This document shows, one piece after another, positions 9,166 to 19,300 of a DNA stretch of 64,000 bases; position 1 is the stretch's first letter, and every line of letters starts with the position of its first letter. Source of the stretch: Flavobacteriales bacterium (GTDB lineage Bacteria; Bacteroidota; Bacteroidia; NS11-12g; UBA9320); the NCBI GenBank assembly GCA_020635455.1, contig JACJZT010000004.1, positions 62,001-126,000 on the forward strand, given 5' to 3'. Both the position numbers and the translations under genes were made by a program. The notes under the pieces are model-generated. The model was not told the origin of the DNA, did not search any database, and worked only from the letters and a program-made list of their open reading frames with translations.

Positions 9166-10311
9166 ATGTCAAACGAAGTTTACATTAACAGAATTTCTAA
9201 ATTCCTTCCGAATGAGCCGGTATTAAACGAAGAAATGGAGCATTTTCTTGGAAGAGTTCAACAAACGCCATCCAAATCCAAAAACATCGTATTGAGAAAT
9301 AACGGTATAAAAACACGCTATTACGCACTCGACAAATCCGGTAACACTACTCACACAAATGCTGAAATGGTATCGATCGCCATTCAGAATTTATTCACGG
9401 ACAATCCCGAAGAAGTAAAAAAAATAGAATTGTTGAGCTGTGGCACTTCCACACCTGACCAGCTTATCCCATCGCATGCTGCAATGGTGCATGGCAGTTT
9501 GAAAAACTCATCTCCCATGGAAGTCGTTTCACATTCAGGAGTTTGTTGTTCAGGAATGCATGCATTTAAGTATGCCTGGATGTCGATCAAAACAGGCCTT
9601 ACAAACAATGCAATTGCCAGTGGTTCAGAAAGGGTTTCTTCAAGTTTAAGATCTGAAGTTTTTGAGGAAGAGGTAAATAAACTTATGGAAGCTCATAAAA
9701 ACCCATTCGTATCGTTTGAAAAAGATTTTTTGCGATGGATGTTGTCTGATGGAGCGGGAGCTTTTTTTCTTGAAAACAAAGCGCGAAAAGATGGCAACAG
9801 TTTGAGGATCGATTGGCTTGAAGGGGTATCCTATGCTCATATCGTTGAGCCTTGCATGTATTCAGGTTGTATAAAGCTACCTGATGGCAGCCTAAAGGGG
9901 TTTATGGACTTTGATTACCATCAAATGGCTGAAAAATCTGTCCTTAGCATTAAGCAGGATGTTAAATTATTAAGTGAAAAAATTGTGGTGCTTGGAATCG
10001 ATAAATTAAAATCAACCTTAAATAAATACAAACTTTCCATTGACGAAATCGATTATTTCCTGCCACATATTTCCAGTGAATTCTTCAGGTCTAAAATGGC
10101 ACAGGAATTCGACAAAAACAACTTACACATCCCTCCCGAGAAATGGTTTACCAACCTTAGTTCCGTAGGTAATATTGGTTCGGGGTCGATATATTTGATA
10201 CTTGAAGAACTTTTCAACCAACATCCGATCCAAAAAGGACAAAAAATACTTTTAGCTGTTCCTGAAAGCGCACGTTTTTCATATATGTATGGGCTTTTAA
10301 CCGTTGTTTAA
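9166..10311 (+). CDS. darB: DarB-like KASIII-type ketosynthase
   Basis: This 381-aa enzyme has the thiolase-fold triad of ketoacyl-ACP synthase III: Cys128 in GVCCSGM, His301 in FLPHISSEF and Asn336 in SSVGNIGSGS. In the DarB family the enzyme joins two fatty acyl-derived thioesters by Claisen condensation and ring closure to give a 2,5-dialkyl cyclohexanedione, later aromatised. It sits between darA and a conserved small gene whose ATG directly follows its stop codon. All catalytic residues are present, so it should be active. An ordinary fatty acid FabH is less likely given the neighbours. Confidence 0.9.
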   Translation: MSNEVYINRISKFLPNEPVLNEEMEHFLGRVQQTPSKSKNIVLRNNGIKTRYYALDKSGNTTHTNAEMVSIAIQNLFTDNPEEVKKIELLSCGTSTPDQLIPSHAAMVHGSLKNSSPMEVVSHSGVCCSGMHAFKYAWMSIKTGLTNNAIASGSERVSSSLRSEVFEEEVNKLMEAHKNPFVSFEKDFLRWMLSDGAGAFFLENKARKDGNSLRIDWLEGVSYAHIVEPCMYSGCIKLPDGSLKGFMDFDYHQMAEKSVLSIKQDVKLLSEKIVVLGIDKLKSTLNKYKLSIDEIDYFLPHISSEFFRSKMAQEFDKNNLHIPPEKWFTNLSSVGNIGSGSIYLILEELFNQHPIQKGQKILLAVPESARFSYMYGLLTVV

Positions 10312-10725
10312 ATGAAAAAAAATGAGATCCCTCAGGATAAAAGTGCACTCGAAAATGTATCGAAAGAACTGTGTTATGCACTTGATGAGAATGGAAATTA
10401 TTCAACCGACTTAAGCAAAGGATGGGAAGTTAAGTCGAAAGCTCTTGAGGTTGCCTGGAGTGCAATTGACGAAAGAGTCTTCGATGCGAAACAAAAAGTG
10501 CTTAACAGGGAATGCAGCCCACTGCTTTATTTCATGGAGTTAAAACTAATGGATGTTGAGATCGTTTCGGCATACACCGGTTTCTGGAAATGGCAAATCA
10601 AAAGACATTTTAAACCGAATGTATTTGAAAAACTTTCGTCAAAAAAAATCGGGAAATATTCAAAACTATTCGAAGTTGATCCGGAAGAGTTTAAAGATCC
10701 TTTTTCAGGAAAACCCAAACCATAA
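10312..10725 (+). CDS. Conserved small protein of dar/flexirubin-type clusters
   Basis: A soluble 137-aa protein with no signal peptide or membrane segment. Its ATG immediately follows the darB stop codon, indicating translational coupling. The C-terminal half (about residues 75-125) contains a basic, aromatic helix pair, SAYTGFWKWQIKRHFKP, then a stretch that could form a small helical domain. I recall proteins of this look in the same position in flexirubin clusters but know no function for them. A role as an adaptor for darB or the BtrH-like acyltransferase, or as a regulator, would be a guess. Confidence 0.8.
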   Translation: MKKNEIPQDKSALENVSKELCYALDENGNYSTDLSKGWEVKSKALEVAWSAIDERVFDAKQKVLNRECSPLLYFMELKLMDVEIVSAYTGFWKWQIKRHFKPNVFEKLSSKKIGKYSKLFEVDPEEFKDPFSGKPKP

Positions 10726-10742
10726 TTTAGATCCCTACCGTA

Positions 10743-11756
10743 TTGATCGATTTTAAACATATACAATCTGCCCATTGTGAAACCGGAGTCACATCAAATT
10801 TATTATTTCACAACGGGATCGACACTATAAGCGAGCCCCTGGCCTTTGGAATTGGTTCCGGGCTTTTTTTTATTTACATACCTTTCCTAAAAGTAAACCA
10901 CGCTCCGGCAATTTCATTTCGAACCATGCCCGGTATGATCTTTAAAAGAACCTGTAACGCACTTAAAATACCGGTAATTCAAAAAAAATTCAGGTCTGAA
11001 TCGGAAGCAATGGAATATTTGGACCAATGTATAGACAAATCAAAACCTGTAGGTTGCCAGGTTGGCGTTTATTATCTTACCTATTTTCCAAAGGAATACA
11101 GATTTCATTTCAATGCGCACAATCTGGTCGTTTTCGGTAAGGAAAACAACCGTTATCTGATAAGCGATCCGGTTATGGAAAATACCACTGAACTCACCGG
11201 ACAAGAGCTTCAACGAGTACGTTTTGCCAAAGGACCGCTTGCTCCAAAGGGCCAGTTATACTACCCTGAAATAAAAGAAAAACCGGATGAACTTATTCTA
11301 AGGAAAGCGATCGTAAAGGGGATAAAAAGAAATGTAAGAGACATGCTATACATACCCGGACCATTTGCAGGTGTTAGCGGAATACGATTTACTGCGGGTA
11401 AAATAAAAAAATGGAGAGGTCAACTTGGGACAAAAAAAGCAGGGACCTATCTGGCTCAGTTGGTGCGCATGCAGGAAGAGATCGGGACCGGTGGAGGCGG
11501 ATTCCGATTTATGTATGCAGCCTTTCTTGAACAATCCTACCAGCACATTCCAAATGAAGGTCTTAAGGAAGTTTCTGAAATGTTTACCGAAGCCGGCGAC
11601 ATCTGGCGATCTTCCGCCGTGCAGGCATCCGGAATTTTTAAAGGTCGAATTACCGAACAATCCGATTTTGATCTAATGGCCGATTATTTGTACAAGGTTG
11701 CTGACCTTGAAAAAACAGCCTTTAAAAAACTTGCAGGGCTAAAATTGACCTTTTAA
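10743..11756 (+). CDS. BtrH-like acyltransferase (BtrH_N + DUF4872 type)
   Basis: The 337-aa protein starts at TTG (10743) and has the papain-like catalytic set expected of BtrH N-terminal domains: Cys12 (SAHCETG), His126 (FNAHNLV) and Asp142 (ISDPV). In butirosin biosynthesis BtrH moves an acyl chain from a carrier protein to an acceptor amine. The C-terminal half (about residues 180-337) is helical and matches the accompanying DUF4872-like part. With an acyl carrier protein gene in the same operon, transfer of an ACP-bound acyl group to the resorcinol or another acceptor is a fair inference. The substrate cannot be read from the sequence. Confidence 0.82.
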   Translation: MIDFKHIQSAHCETGVTSNLLFHNGIDTISEPLAFGIGSGLFFIYIPFLKVNHAPAISFRTMPGMIFKRTCNALKIPVIQKKFRSESEAMEYLDQCIDKSKPVGCQVGVYYLTYFPKEYRFHFNAHNLVVFGKENNRYLISDPVMENTTELTGQELQRVRFAKGPLAPKGQLYYPEIKEKPDELILRKAIVKGIKRNVRDMLYIPGPFAGVSGIRFTAGKIKKWRGQLGTKKAGTYLAQLVRMQEEIGTGGGGFRFMYAAFLEQSYQHIPNEGLKEVSEMFTEAGDIWRSSAVQASGIFKGRITEQSDFDLMADYLYKVADLEKTAFKKLAGLKLTF

Positions 11757-11762
11757 CCGATA

Positions 11763-12515
11763 ATGCTTGCAATTGAAGTTAATAATCTATGCTATACCTA
11801 TCCAAAACAGGTTGGTCAACCATTGTCTAAAATAAATTTAAACATTGAAAAAGGTGAGCGGTTTGGTTTATTCGGACCGAACGGTGCAGGAAAAACAACG
11901 CTGATACAGCTTTTAACAGGAGTATTAAAAAACAAGGAAGGTTCAATCAGAATTCAGAACGAACCCTTAAATCAACATTTCAAAAACAAACGGAGCATAG
12001 GATTTGTTCCACAGGATTTTGCTTTTTATGACGAATTGAACCCAATAGAAAATTTAAAATTTTTTGGAGCATGGTCGGGTTTGAATTCAACAGAAATAAA
12101 ACAAAGAACCGAGGAGTTGTTAAATGTGCTTGGGCTTTACCCGGTAAAAGAATCGGCGCTAAAAACCTTTTCCGGCGGCATGAAACGCCGCATAAATCTG
12201 GCAATCGGTATCATTCACAAACCTGAGATCCTATTTCTCGACGAACCTACCGTTGGTGTAGATGTTCAAACCAAGAGAGCCATAATCAACTACCTTCTTG
12301 AGCTAAACCGTTCAGGAACTACCTTGGTTTATACCTCTCATCAACTGGAAGAAGCCGAGAAATTATGCACCAGAATTTCGATGATAAACGAAGGTAAGAT
12401 CATTACAGAAGGTTTGTTAAATGAGTTGTTAAAGCAAAAAAACGTCTCAAATCTTGAAACACTATTCCTGCAATTAACCGGCAAAAGCTTTAAAGACGGA
12501 TGTTTAAACTTTTAA
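11763..12515 (+). CDS. ABC transporter ATP-binding protein
   Basis: A 250-aa nucleotide-binding subunit with Walker A GPNGAGKTT (about residues 39-47), signature FSGGMKRR, Walker B ILFLDEP and the switch His in TSHQ. The family is the drug/polyketide-export type that pairs with ABC-2 permeases. The gene overlaps the permease gene by 16 nt, so the two are one transporter. Because it lies between the BtrH-like gene and the ACP gene, export of the operon's product, or of an intermediate, across the inner membrane is the likely task. Confidence 0.93.
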   Translation: MLAIEVNNLCYTYPKQVGQPLSKINLNIEKGERFGLFGPNGAGKTTLIQLLTGVLKNKEGSIRIQNEPLNQHFKNKRSIGFVPQDFAFYDELNPIENLKFFGAWSGLNSTEIKQRTEELLNVLGLYPVKESALKTFSGGMKRRINLAIGIIHKPEILFLDEPTVGVDVQTKRAIINYLLELNRSGTTLVYTSHQLEEAEKLCTRISMINEGKIITEGLLNELLKQKNVSNLETLFLQLTGKSFKDGCLNF

Positions 12516-13777
12516 TAGCACTTGAAAAGGAATTTTTATTGCTGGTCAAAGATAAAGTCGGCATAGCTCTTTTGTTTGTTATGCCGATCATACTGGTTAT
12601 CACCATTACGGCTATCCAAAACAACACTTTTAAGATGGTGAATGAAAACACCACCCGACTTCTAATCTGTAACAGAGACAGTGGGCAGCTTTCTTCAAAA
12701 CTGTTACATACGATGGATAGTTTAAAATTGTTTCAAAGTTATTTTATTTCGCCCGCCACTTCTTTAGAAAACCTGAACGACTCCATGAAACTTCACGATG
12801 CCATGATAACCCTTTTGATACCGGAACGATTCTCAGTGAGTCTGCAACGAAATATTGACCGGAAGGTTGCAGGATCACTAGAAGGTTTTGGCATACAAAA
12901 CCAGGTTACAAAAAGTGAACACCTTGAGCGAACTGAAATAAAAACATATTATCATCCTGTATTGCAGGAATCGTACCGTATCAGCATGTTGGGAACCTTT
13001 AACAGTTTGGTTGCCATGACCGAAAATCAGCTGATGGTCGAAAACATTTATAAGGCCATTAATGGTGAACAGAAAACCACAAAACCCGTTGACCTTTCCG
13101 AAAGAGGCATTGTCGTGCAAGAGGGTGTTGCAGGTTATACCGATAAAAATTCTGTACCGAATGCAACCCAGCATAATGTGCCTGCCTGGACCATATTTGC
13201 CATGTTCTTTATGGTGGTTTCCCTTGGTGGAAGCATTGTTAAAGAAAAACTAAGAGGTAGTTTTATAAGGCTTAAAATTTTGCCTACCAGTTATTTCATC
13301 AATATTCTTGCAAAGCAACTTACCTACTTATTTATATCTATTGCCATGGTTTTTGTTATTTTTTCAATAGGTAAATTTGTTTTTCCGTATCTGGACCTGC
13401 CCGGGCTGAACATTCCAAGTAATTTAATCGGACTTTTAACACTAACAATAATAACCGGCTGGTGTGCCGTGAGCTATGCGTTATGTGTTGGAGTATTTTC
13501 TCAAACTCAGGAACAATGCAGCGGTTTTGGGGCGGTATCCATAGTGATCCTTGCCGCGGTTGGAGGAGTATTTGTGCCATCATTTGCAATGCCTGCTTCT
13601 TTTGAACTAATCATGAAATCGACTCCTTTTTACTGGAGTTTGAGATCCTTTTACGACTTATTTCTCGAGAACAAAGGAATCACCGATATCGGTTTAAATC
13701 TCATACCTTTGCTGCTATTTATAATACTTTTTCAAGCAGCTGCATACATCGGACTTAAACGAAAAAACTTAATTTGA
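12500..13777 (+). CDS. ABC-2 type transporter permease
   Basis: This 425-aa membrane subunit has one N-terminal transmembrane helix (about residues 20-38), a long periplasmic loop to about residue 230, and a cluster of five or so helices to the C-terminus. That is the usual topology of the YhgE/ABC-2 exporter family with a large extracytoplasmic domain. Its start lies inside the ATPase gene. It works with that ATPase; the cargo is presumably the dialkylresorcinol-like product of the operon. Confidence 0.9.
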   Translation: MFKLLIALEKEFLLLVKDKVGIALLFVMPIILVITITAIQNNTFKMVNENTTRLLICNRDSGQLSSKLLHTMDSLKLFQSYFISPATSLENLNDSMKLHDAMITLLIPERFSVSLQRNIDRKVAGSLEGFGIQNQVTKSEHLERTEIKTYYHPVLQESYRISMLGTFNSLVAMTENQLMVENIYKAINGEQKTTKPVDLSERGIVVQEGVAGYTDKNSVPNATQHNVPAWTIFAMFFMVVSLGGSIVKEKLRGSFIRLKILPTSYFINILAKQLTYLFISIAMVFVIFSIGKFVFPYLDLPGLNIPSNLIGLLTLTIITGWCAVSYALCVGVFSQTQEQCSGFGAVSIVILAAVGGVFVPSFAMPASFELIMKSTPFYWSLRSFYDLFLENKGITDIGLNLIPLLLFIILFQAAAYIGLKRKNLI

Positions 13778-13779
13778 CC

Positions 13780-14043
13780 ATGGAAAGAGAACAACTAAAA
13801 ACTCAGCTTAAGGAGCAAATCATTCAATATTTAAATCTGCTTGATATAACCCCGGATCAGATCAAAGACGATGAACCTTTATTTGGTGACGGACTGGGTC
13901 TGGATTCCATAGATTCTATTGAATTGATCGTTTTGCTTGAGCGTGAATATGGTATAAAAATAAATGACCCTAAAGAAGGCCGAAAAATACTTGTTGACAT
14001 AAATACCATGCTTGATTTTATAGAAAATAACCGAAAAAATTAA
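13780..14043 (+). CDS. Acyl carrier protein
   Basis: A small acidic carrier of 87 aa counted from the ATG at 13780; a TTG two codons upstream (13774) is possible but overlaps the permease stop. The phosphopantetheine site is Ser43 in GLGLDSIDSIEL. It is dedicated to this operon and should hold the growing or completed acyl chains for the ketosynthase, DarB and the BtrH-like acyltransferase. It could also feed an acyl chain to the starter C domain of the divergent NRPS, which is speculation. Confidence 0.93.
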   Translation: MEREQLKTQLKEQIIQYLNLLDITPDQIKDDEPLFGDGLGLDSIDSIELIVLLEREYGIKINDPKEGRKILVDINTMLDFIENNRKN

Positions 14044-14066
14044 TTTCGGTAATTATAAGATCACAG

Positions 14067-15263
14067 ATGGGATCCCGGACAGACATTTTCATTACCGGCA
14101 TTGGAGTTATCAGTTCGATTGGAAGGAATACCAATGAATGTCTCGAATCGCTGCGAACTTCAAGAACGGGTCTTTACCACTCCGAACTGGTGTCCAGCAA
14201 TTACGCTTCAAAATATTATTTTGGTGATGTAAAGATCAGCGATCAAACTTTAAAACAAAGTAACAATATATCAGACCCTTCAATATCCAGAACAAGCCTT
14301 CTGGCCATTGAAGCCATAAATCAGTGTCTGGAAAATGCGCAGATCGACCGGGAAGTTTTGGAAAGAAAAGATACTGCTCTTGTTATCGGGAATACAGTTG
14401 GAGGCATGTGTTTAACCGATGAACTGTATAACGATTCAAATTTTATCGGTAAGCCTTCTCCTTATATTCAATCCTACGATTGTGGATCCGTAGCGTTGAT
14501 GCTGCAACAATTTTACAAGATCGGAGGTATCGTAAACACGATCAATACAGCCTGTTCTTCCTCTGCCAATGCCATCCTGTACGGTGCACGGTTGTTGTTG
14601 AACGGATTTGCCAAAAGGGTCATTGCGGGAGGAGTAGACAGTTTATCAAAATTTACCATCAACGGTTTTAATTCTCTTGGAATTTTAACGGACACCTATT
14701 GCTGTCCGTTTGACGAAGAACGCAAAGGTTTGAATCTTGGTGAAGGTGCAGGTTTTATTCTTCTTGAGTTAGAGGAAGATCTTAAAGAAAAAACTCCCCA
14801 TGCCAGATTGACCGGATACGCAAATGCAAACGATTCCTTTCACCCTTCATCTCTTTCTGAGGATGGAACAGGACCTTTAAGATGCATGGTGGAAGCTTTA
14901 AAAGTTTCCGGACTCAGGCCTGAAGAAATTGATTTCATTAATACTCATGGCACAGGTACGGAGAATAATGACCTGGTGGAAAGTGTTGCCATGATCAAAA
15001 TTTTTGGAGATATCCCACCCTTTATCTCAACAAAATCGAAAATTGGTCATACACTCGGGGCTTCTGCAGCAATTGAAAGTGTGTTTGGCATTTTGTCGAT
15101 CATGAACAATGAAATTTACCCAAGTCTGGGTTTTAAGAAACCTATCGAACAAACAGGTCTGATACCGGTAAGTTCACTGATCGAAACTCATGTCAGTAAT
15201 GTGATGGTAAACTCCTTTGGATTTGGAGGTAATTGCAGCTCACTCATCTATAGCAGTGTCTGA
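14067..15263 (+). CDS. FabF-type beta-ketoacyl-ACP synthase
   Basis: This 398-aa condensing enzyme has the full KAS I/II triad: Cys163 in NTACSSSAN, His294 in HGTGTEND-like context and His328 in SKIGHTLGAS. It is the last gene of the operon, 23 bp after the ACP gene. In flexirubin and aryl polyene clusters such a ketosynthase extends the chain together with a catalytically dead chain-length partner. No partner gene is adjacent here; the only candidate is at 57532-58569. The usual ketoreductase and dehydratase are also absent, so these activities would have to come from elsewhere. Confidence 0.9.
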   Translation: MGSRTDIFITGIGVISSIGRNTNECLESLRTSRTGLYHSELVSSNYASKYYFGDVKISDQTLKQSNNISDPSISRTSLLAIEAINQCLENAQIDREVLERKDTALVIGNTVGGMCLTDELYNDSNFIGKPSPYIQSYDCGSVALMLQQFYKIGGIVNTINTACSSSANAILYGARLLLNGFAKRVIAGGVDSLSKFTINGFNSLGILTDTYCCPFDEERKGLNLGEGAGFILLELEEDLKEKTPHARLTGYANANDSFHPSSLSEDGTGPLRCMVEALKVSGLRPEEIDFINTHGTGTENNDLVESVAMIKIFGDIPPFISTKSKIGHTLGASAAIESVFGILSIMNNEIYPSLGFKKPIEQTGLIPVSSLIETHVSNVMVNSFGFGGNCSSLIYSSV

Positions 15264-15281
15264 GGTCGTTTAAACGATCTC
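15262..15281. terminator. Hairpin spanning two convergent stop codons
   Basis: GAGGTCG (15262-15268) pairs with CGATCTC (15275-15281), with one G-T wobble and a TTTAAA loop. It overlaps the stop of the ketosynthase gene and covers the stop of lspA on the other strand. A short T run follows at 15286-15290. It could end transcription in both directions, but the T tract is weak. Confidence 0.4.
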
Positions 15282-15944
15282 TTCGTTTTTCTGCTCAAAC
15301 GATTCGTCATTATCGGATTCAGGAAATTCTAATACCGGCTCGTCGAGTTTTTTTCCGAAAAATTTTTTTTGAAATAAAATTATAGCAATAACACCGGAAC
15401 TTATGCTTGCATCTGCAATGTTAAAGATTGGCCTGAAAAAAGTAAAATCCTGTCCGCCCCAAAATGGGAACCAACCTGGATAATGTGTTTCTATAACGGG
15501 AAAGTACAGCATGTCTACCACCCTGCCAAGGAAATACCTGCCTTTATCGTCATAGGTTACCAGATCTTCAAACCAAACACCGTAGAATAAACTATCTATA
15601 ATGTTGCCTAGGGCACCTGCAAGGATCAGGGTAATGCAAATTACCAAACCTTTATGGGCTCCGGAATTAATTTGCTTGAATAAATACCAGATGATACCAA
15701 AGACCGCAAGAATGCGGAAACCTGTAAGAACCAGTTTACCTGCAATACCACCAAACTCAACACCAAAAGCCATTCCGTTGTTTTCGGTAAAATGCAGATA
15801 AAACCAATTTCCCGCCATGGTTTTGGTTTGACCAAGATACATATGGTTTAAGACCCAGATCTTCAGACTTTGATCCAGAAAAAGAAGTCCGCCGAGTATG
15901 GTAAGGACCAGCAGGTAGTAAATACCTTTATTGGATTTGTTCAA
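15270..15944 (-). CDS. lspA: Lipoprotein signal peptidase II
   Basis: An inner-membrane aspartic protease that cuts signal peptides of prolipoproteins. The 224-aa protein has the conserved blocks LDQSLKIWV, TENNGMAFG, AGALGNIIDSLFYG, GRVVDMLYF and FNIADASIS; the catalytic aspartates are Asp144 and Asp178. It is longer than the E. coli enzyme because of an insertion around residues 125-172 and a charged C-terminal tail, both usual in Bacteroidota as far as I recall. It is the last gene of ileS-dksA-like-lspA, four bases after the preceding gene. Confidence 0.97.
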   Translation of the reverse strand: MNKSNKGIYYLLVLTILGGLLFLDQSLKIWVLNHMYLGQTKTMAGNWFYLHFTENNGMAFGVEFGGIAGKLVLTGFRILAVFGIIWYLFKQINSGAHKGLVICITLILAGALGNIIDSLFYGVWFEDLVTYDDKGRYFLGRVVDMLYFPVIETHYPGWFPFWGGQDFTFFRPIFNIADASISSGVIAIILFQKKFFGKKLDEPVLEFPESDNDESFEQKNEEIV

Positions 15945-15948
15945 AGTA

Positions 15949-16329
15949 TTATTTGTATTGCTTCAGTTTGGCCTCCATTGATTGAGTGGTATGCGGAACG
16001 GCCATTAATCTTTCCTTGGGTATCAGTTTACCGGTAACTTTACAGATACCATACGTTTTATTCTCGATCCTCAATAAAGCCATTTCAAGATTGTCGATAA
16101 ACTTTCGCTGTCTGCCTGCAAGTTGTGAATTGCTTTCCTTAAGCAAGGTAGAACTACCGTCTTCCATGGTTTTATAAACACTTCCTGTGTCGTCTGTTCC
16201 GTTTGAATTACTGGCAGATTCCGTCAGATCCTTTAATTCTTCCCTGGCAGACTCAAGCTTGCGGTTGATCAATTCTTTAAATTCCAAAAGTTCCTGATCC
16301 GTGTAGCGTGTTCTTTCTATATTTTTCAT
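15949..16329 (-). CDS. TraR/DksA-family protein with a degenerate zinc finger
   Basis: This 126-aa protein has an N-terminal coiled coil (about residues 10-90) and a C-terminal finger region. The classical four-Cys finger is reduced to one Cys (Cys96 in YGICKVTG): the second Cys is Thr99 and the later pair is missing (residues 105-116 contain none). Many Bacteroidota homologues look the same in my memory. DksA-type proteins bind the secondary channel of RNA polymerase and modulate promoters; whether this one does so without zinc is unknown. The start codon directly abuts the ileS stop codon, so it is co-transcribed with ileS and lspA. Confidence 0.88.
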   Translation of the reverse strand: MKNIERTRYTDQELLEFKELINRKLESAREELKDLTESASNSNGTDDTGSVYKTMEDGSSTLLKESNSQLAGRQRKFIDNLEMALLRIENKTYGICKVTGKLIPKERLMAVPHTTQSMEAKLKQYK

Positions 16330-19300
16330 TTAATTAACTTTATTGATTGATAGTATGGTGCTTATATCGTTGAGTTCAATAGCATTTCCCTTCAAGGTTT
16401 CATCTGACCGGATTTCGTTAGCAAGTACCTCATTACAAATATAAGTTCTGAATGAGTTCAAAGATTTTTCGATATCAACATGTGGTTTATATTTTACAAT
16501 TATCCGGTCATTGACCTCAAAACCACTTTCTTTCCTCATATTCTGAATACGGTTTACCATTTCTCTGGCAATTCCTTCTGAACGCAAATTTTCGTCAATG
16601 TTTAAATCGAGTGCCACCGTTAGATTTCCATTAACTTCAACTTGCCATCCTTCAACATCTTTGGTCATGATCTCAATTTCATCACTTGTGAGATTAAACG
16701 TTTTTTCTCCAAGTTTAATATCAATTGAGCCATTCTGTTCAAGGGTTTGGATCTGTTCTGATGAAAAGGCTGCTATTATTCCGCTAAGTTGCTTCATATC
16801 CGGACCTACTTTGGGTCCCAGCTTTTTAAAGTCGGCCTTGGCCGATTTAACAATTATCGTATTCTCTCTTTCGTCAAGAAATCTCAGCTCTTTTACATTC
16901 ACTTCCGATAAGATCAATTCCTTGACCTTATTCACCTGTTGTTCAAATTTTTTCGTTGAAGCCGGGATCAAAATGGTTTGAAGTGGTTGGCGAACTTTTA
17001 TCTTTTCTTTCTTTCTAATGGCCAGAACCATGCTGCTGAGCTTTTGAGCGATCTCCATTCTTTCAAGCAATTCAGTATCGATCTGGTAATTGTCAGAAGA
17101 AACCCAATCGGTAAGATGCACCGAGTCCGGAAGGTTGTTTTCGGTTCCCGTACCCGTAGAAGCAAGGGTAAGGTTGCGGTACAGCCAATCGGAGATAAAA
17201 GGCGCAATCGGACTCATTAGCTGACTTACGGTCAACAAACAATGAAACAAGGTTTCAAAAGCTGCTTTTTTATCTTCTGATGCTTCAGATTTCCAGAATC
17301 GTCTTCTTGCCAGACGCACATACCAGTTGCTAAGCTGATCGTTAACAAAATCTTGAATGGATCGGCTAGCAACATGCGGCTCATAAGCATCCAAAGCACT
17401 TTGAACATCCTCTATAAGCTGATAGAGTGCGGACAATACCCATCGATCAAGTTCGGAATATTGCAGATCTTCGGATAGTTCAAAATCCTGTTTTACAAAT
17501 CCATCGAGGTTTGCATACAATGCGAAAAAAGAATAGGTATTGTATAAAGTTCCAAAAAACTTCCTTTGGGTTTCGGCCAAACCTTCAATATCAAACTTCA
17601 GATTCTCCCATGGTGCAGCATTGCCGATAAGATACCATCGTGTTGCATCTGCTCCATAGGTGGCAATGGTTTCAAACGGATCTACGGTATTACCGAGGCG
17701 TTTACTCATTTTATTGCCCATCTTATCCAAAACCAGGCCATTTGCAACTACATTTCTGTAAGAAACCTGGTCAAATAACATGGTCGATATGGCGTGTAAT
17801 GTAAAGAACCATCCGCGGGTTTGATCCACACCCTCAGCAATAAAGTCTGCGGGGAAAGCATTTTTGAACCCGGGATTAAAATCCATTTCAAGTTTGGAGG
17901 ACTTGTTCAACCCCCATTGAGCATAAGGCATTGCTCCACTGTCAAACCACACATCAATGAGGTCAGTTTCACGACGCATAGGCTTGTTCGTGTCTGAAAC
18001 AAGAACAATATGGTCAACATAAGGTCGGTGCAATTCGATATCTTCTGCTTTTTCAAGAATTTCAGAAGGCATCAGACCCATTTCCACGGATTTGGCAATC
18101 TCTTCTTTTAGTTCGGCAATGGAACCTATACACTTTTCTTCAAGTCCATCTTCTGTTCTCCAAACGGGTAAGGGTGTTCCCCAGTACCTGCTGCGGCTCA
18201 GGTTCCAGTCAACCAGATTTTCCAACCAATTTCCAAATCTTCCTTCTCCGGTATGTTCCGGTTTCCAATGGATCGTTTTGTTAAGGGCGATCAACCTGTC
18301 CTTAACGGCAGTGGTCTTTATGAACCAGCTTTCAAGGGGATAATAAAGAACCGGCTTGTCGGTACGCCAGCAATGCGGATAACTATGTTCATACTTCTCA
18401 ACCCTGAAGGCCTTGTTCTCTTCTTTAAGTTTTATGGCAATTTCAACGTCTACAGATCTTTCAGGGGCTTCCGTATAATATTCATTTTTGACATACTTAC
18501 CGGCAAATTCACCCATAACCTCCACAAAACGACCCTGTAAATCAACCAAAGGTACTTTTTTACCTTCATCGTTTAGAATAAGCATTGGAGGGACACCGGC
18601 AAGCTTTGCTACTCTGGCATCATCTGCACCAAAGGTGGGTGCAATATGAACAATTCCTGTGCCTTCCTCTGTACTAACAAAATCCCCGGCTATTACCTGA
18701 AAAGCATCCCCGGGTTCGTCCACAGGAAGTGTATACGGCATAAGTTGCTCATATCTTAACCCAATCAAATCCCCACCCTTAAATAAGCTTAAGAGCTCCC
18801 AGGGAATTTCTTTTTGTCCTTCCTGATAATCCGAAAAGTTCATTTCGGCATTTTCGGGTTTAAAATATTTACCCAAAAGGTCTTTCGCTAACAGAACTAT
18901 GATCGGTTTAAAAGTATATTGATTATACGTCTTAACCAGCGCATATTCAATTTTCTTACCTACTGCAAGTGCTGTATTGCTGGGCAAGGTCCAGGGGGTG
19001 GTGGTCCATGCCAGAGCATAAACGGGTTCACCTTTGGTACTTTCAAACAGAACTGTATCCGAACCTGCATCGATCTTAAATTGAGCAATAACAGTGGTAT
19101 CTTTCAACATCTTATAGGTTCCCGGCTGATTAAGCTCATGGGAACTCAAACCGGTTCCGGCAGCAGGAGAATAGGGCTGAATGGTATACCCTTTGTAAAG
19201 CAATCCTTTTTTATGAAGTTGTTTAAGCAATTGCCAAACGGTTTCAATATAATCGTTTTCGTAGGTAATGTAAGGATGCTCAAGATCCACCCAATACCCG

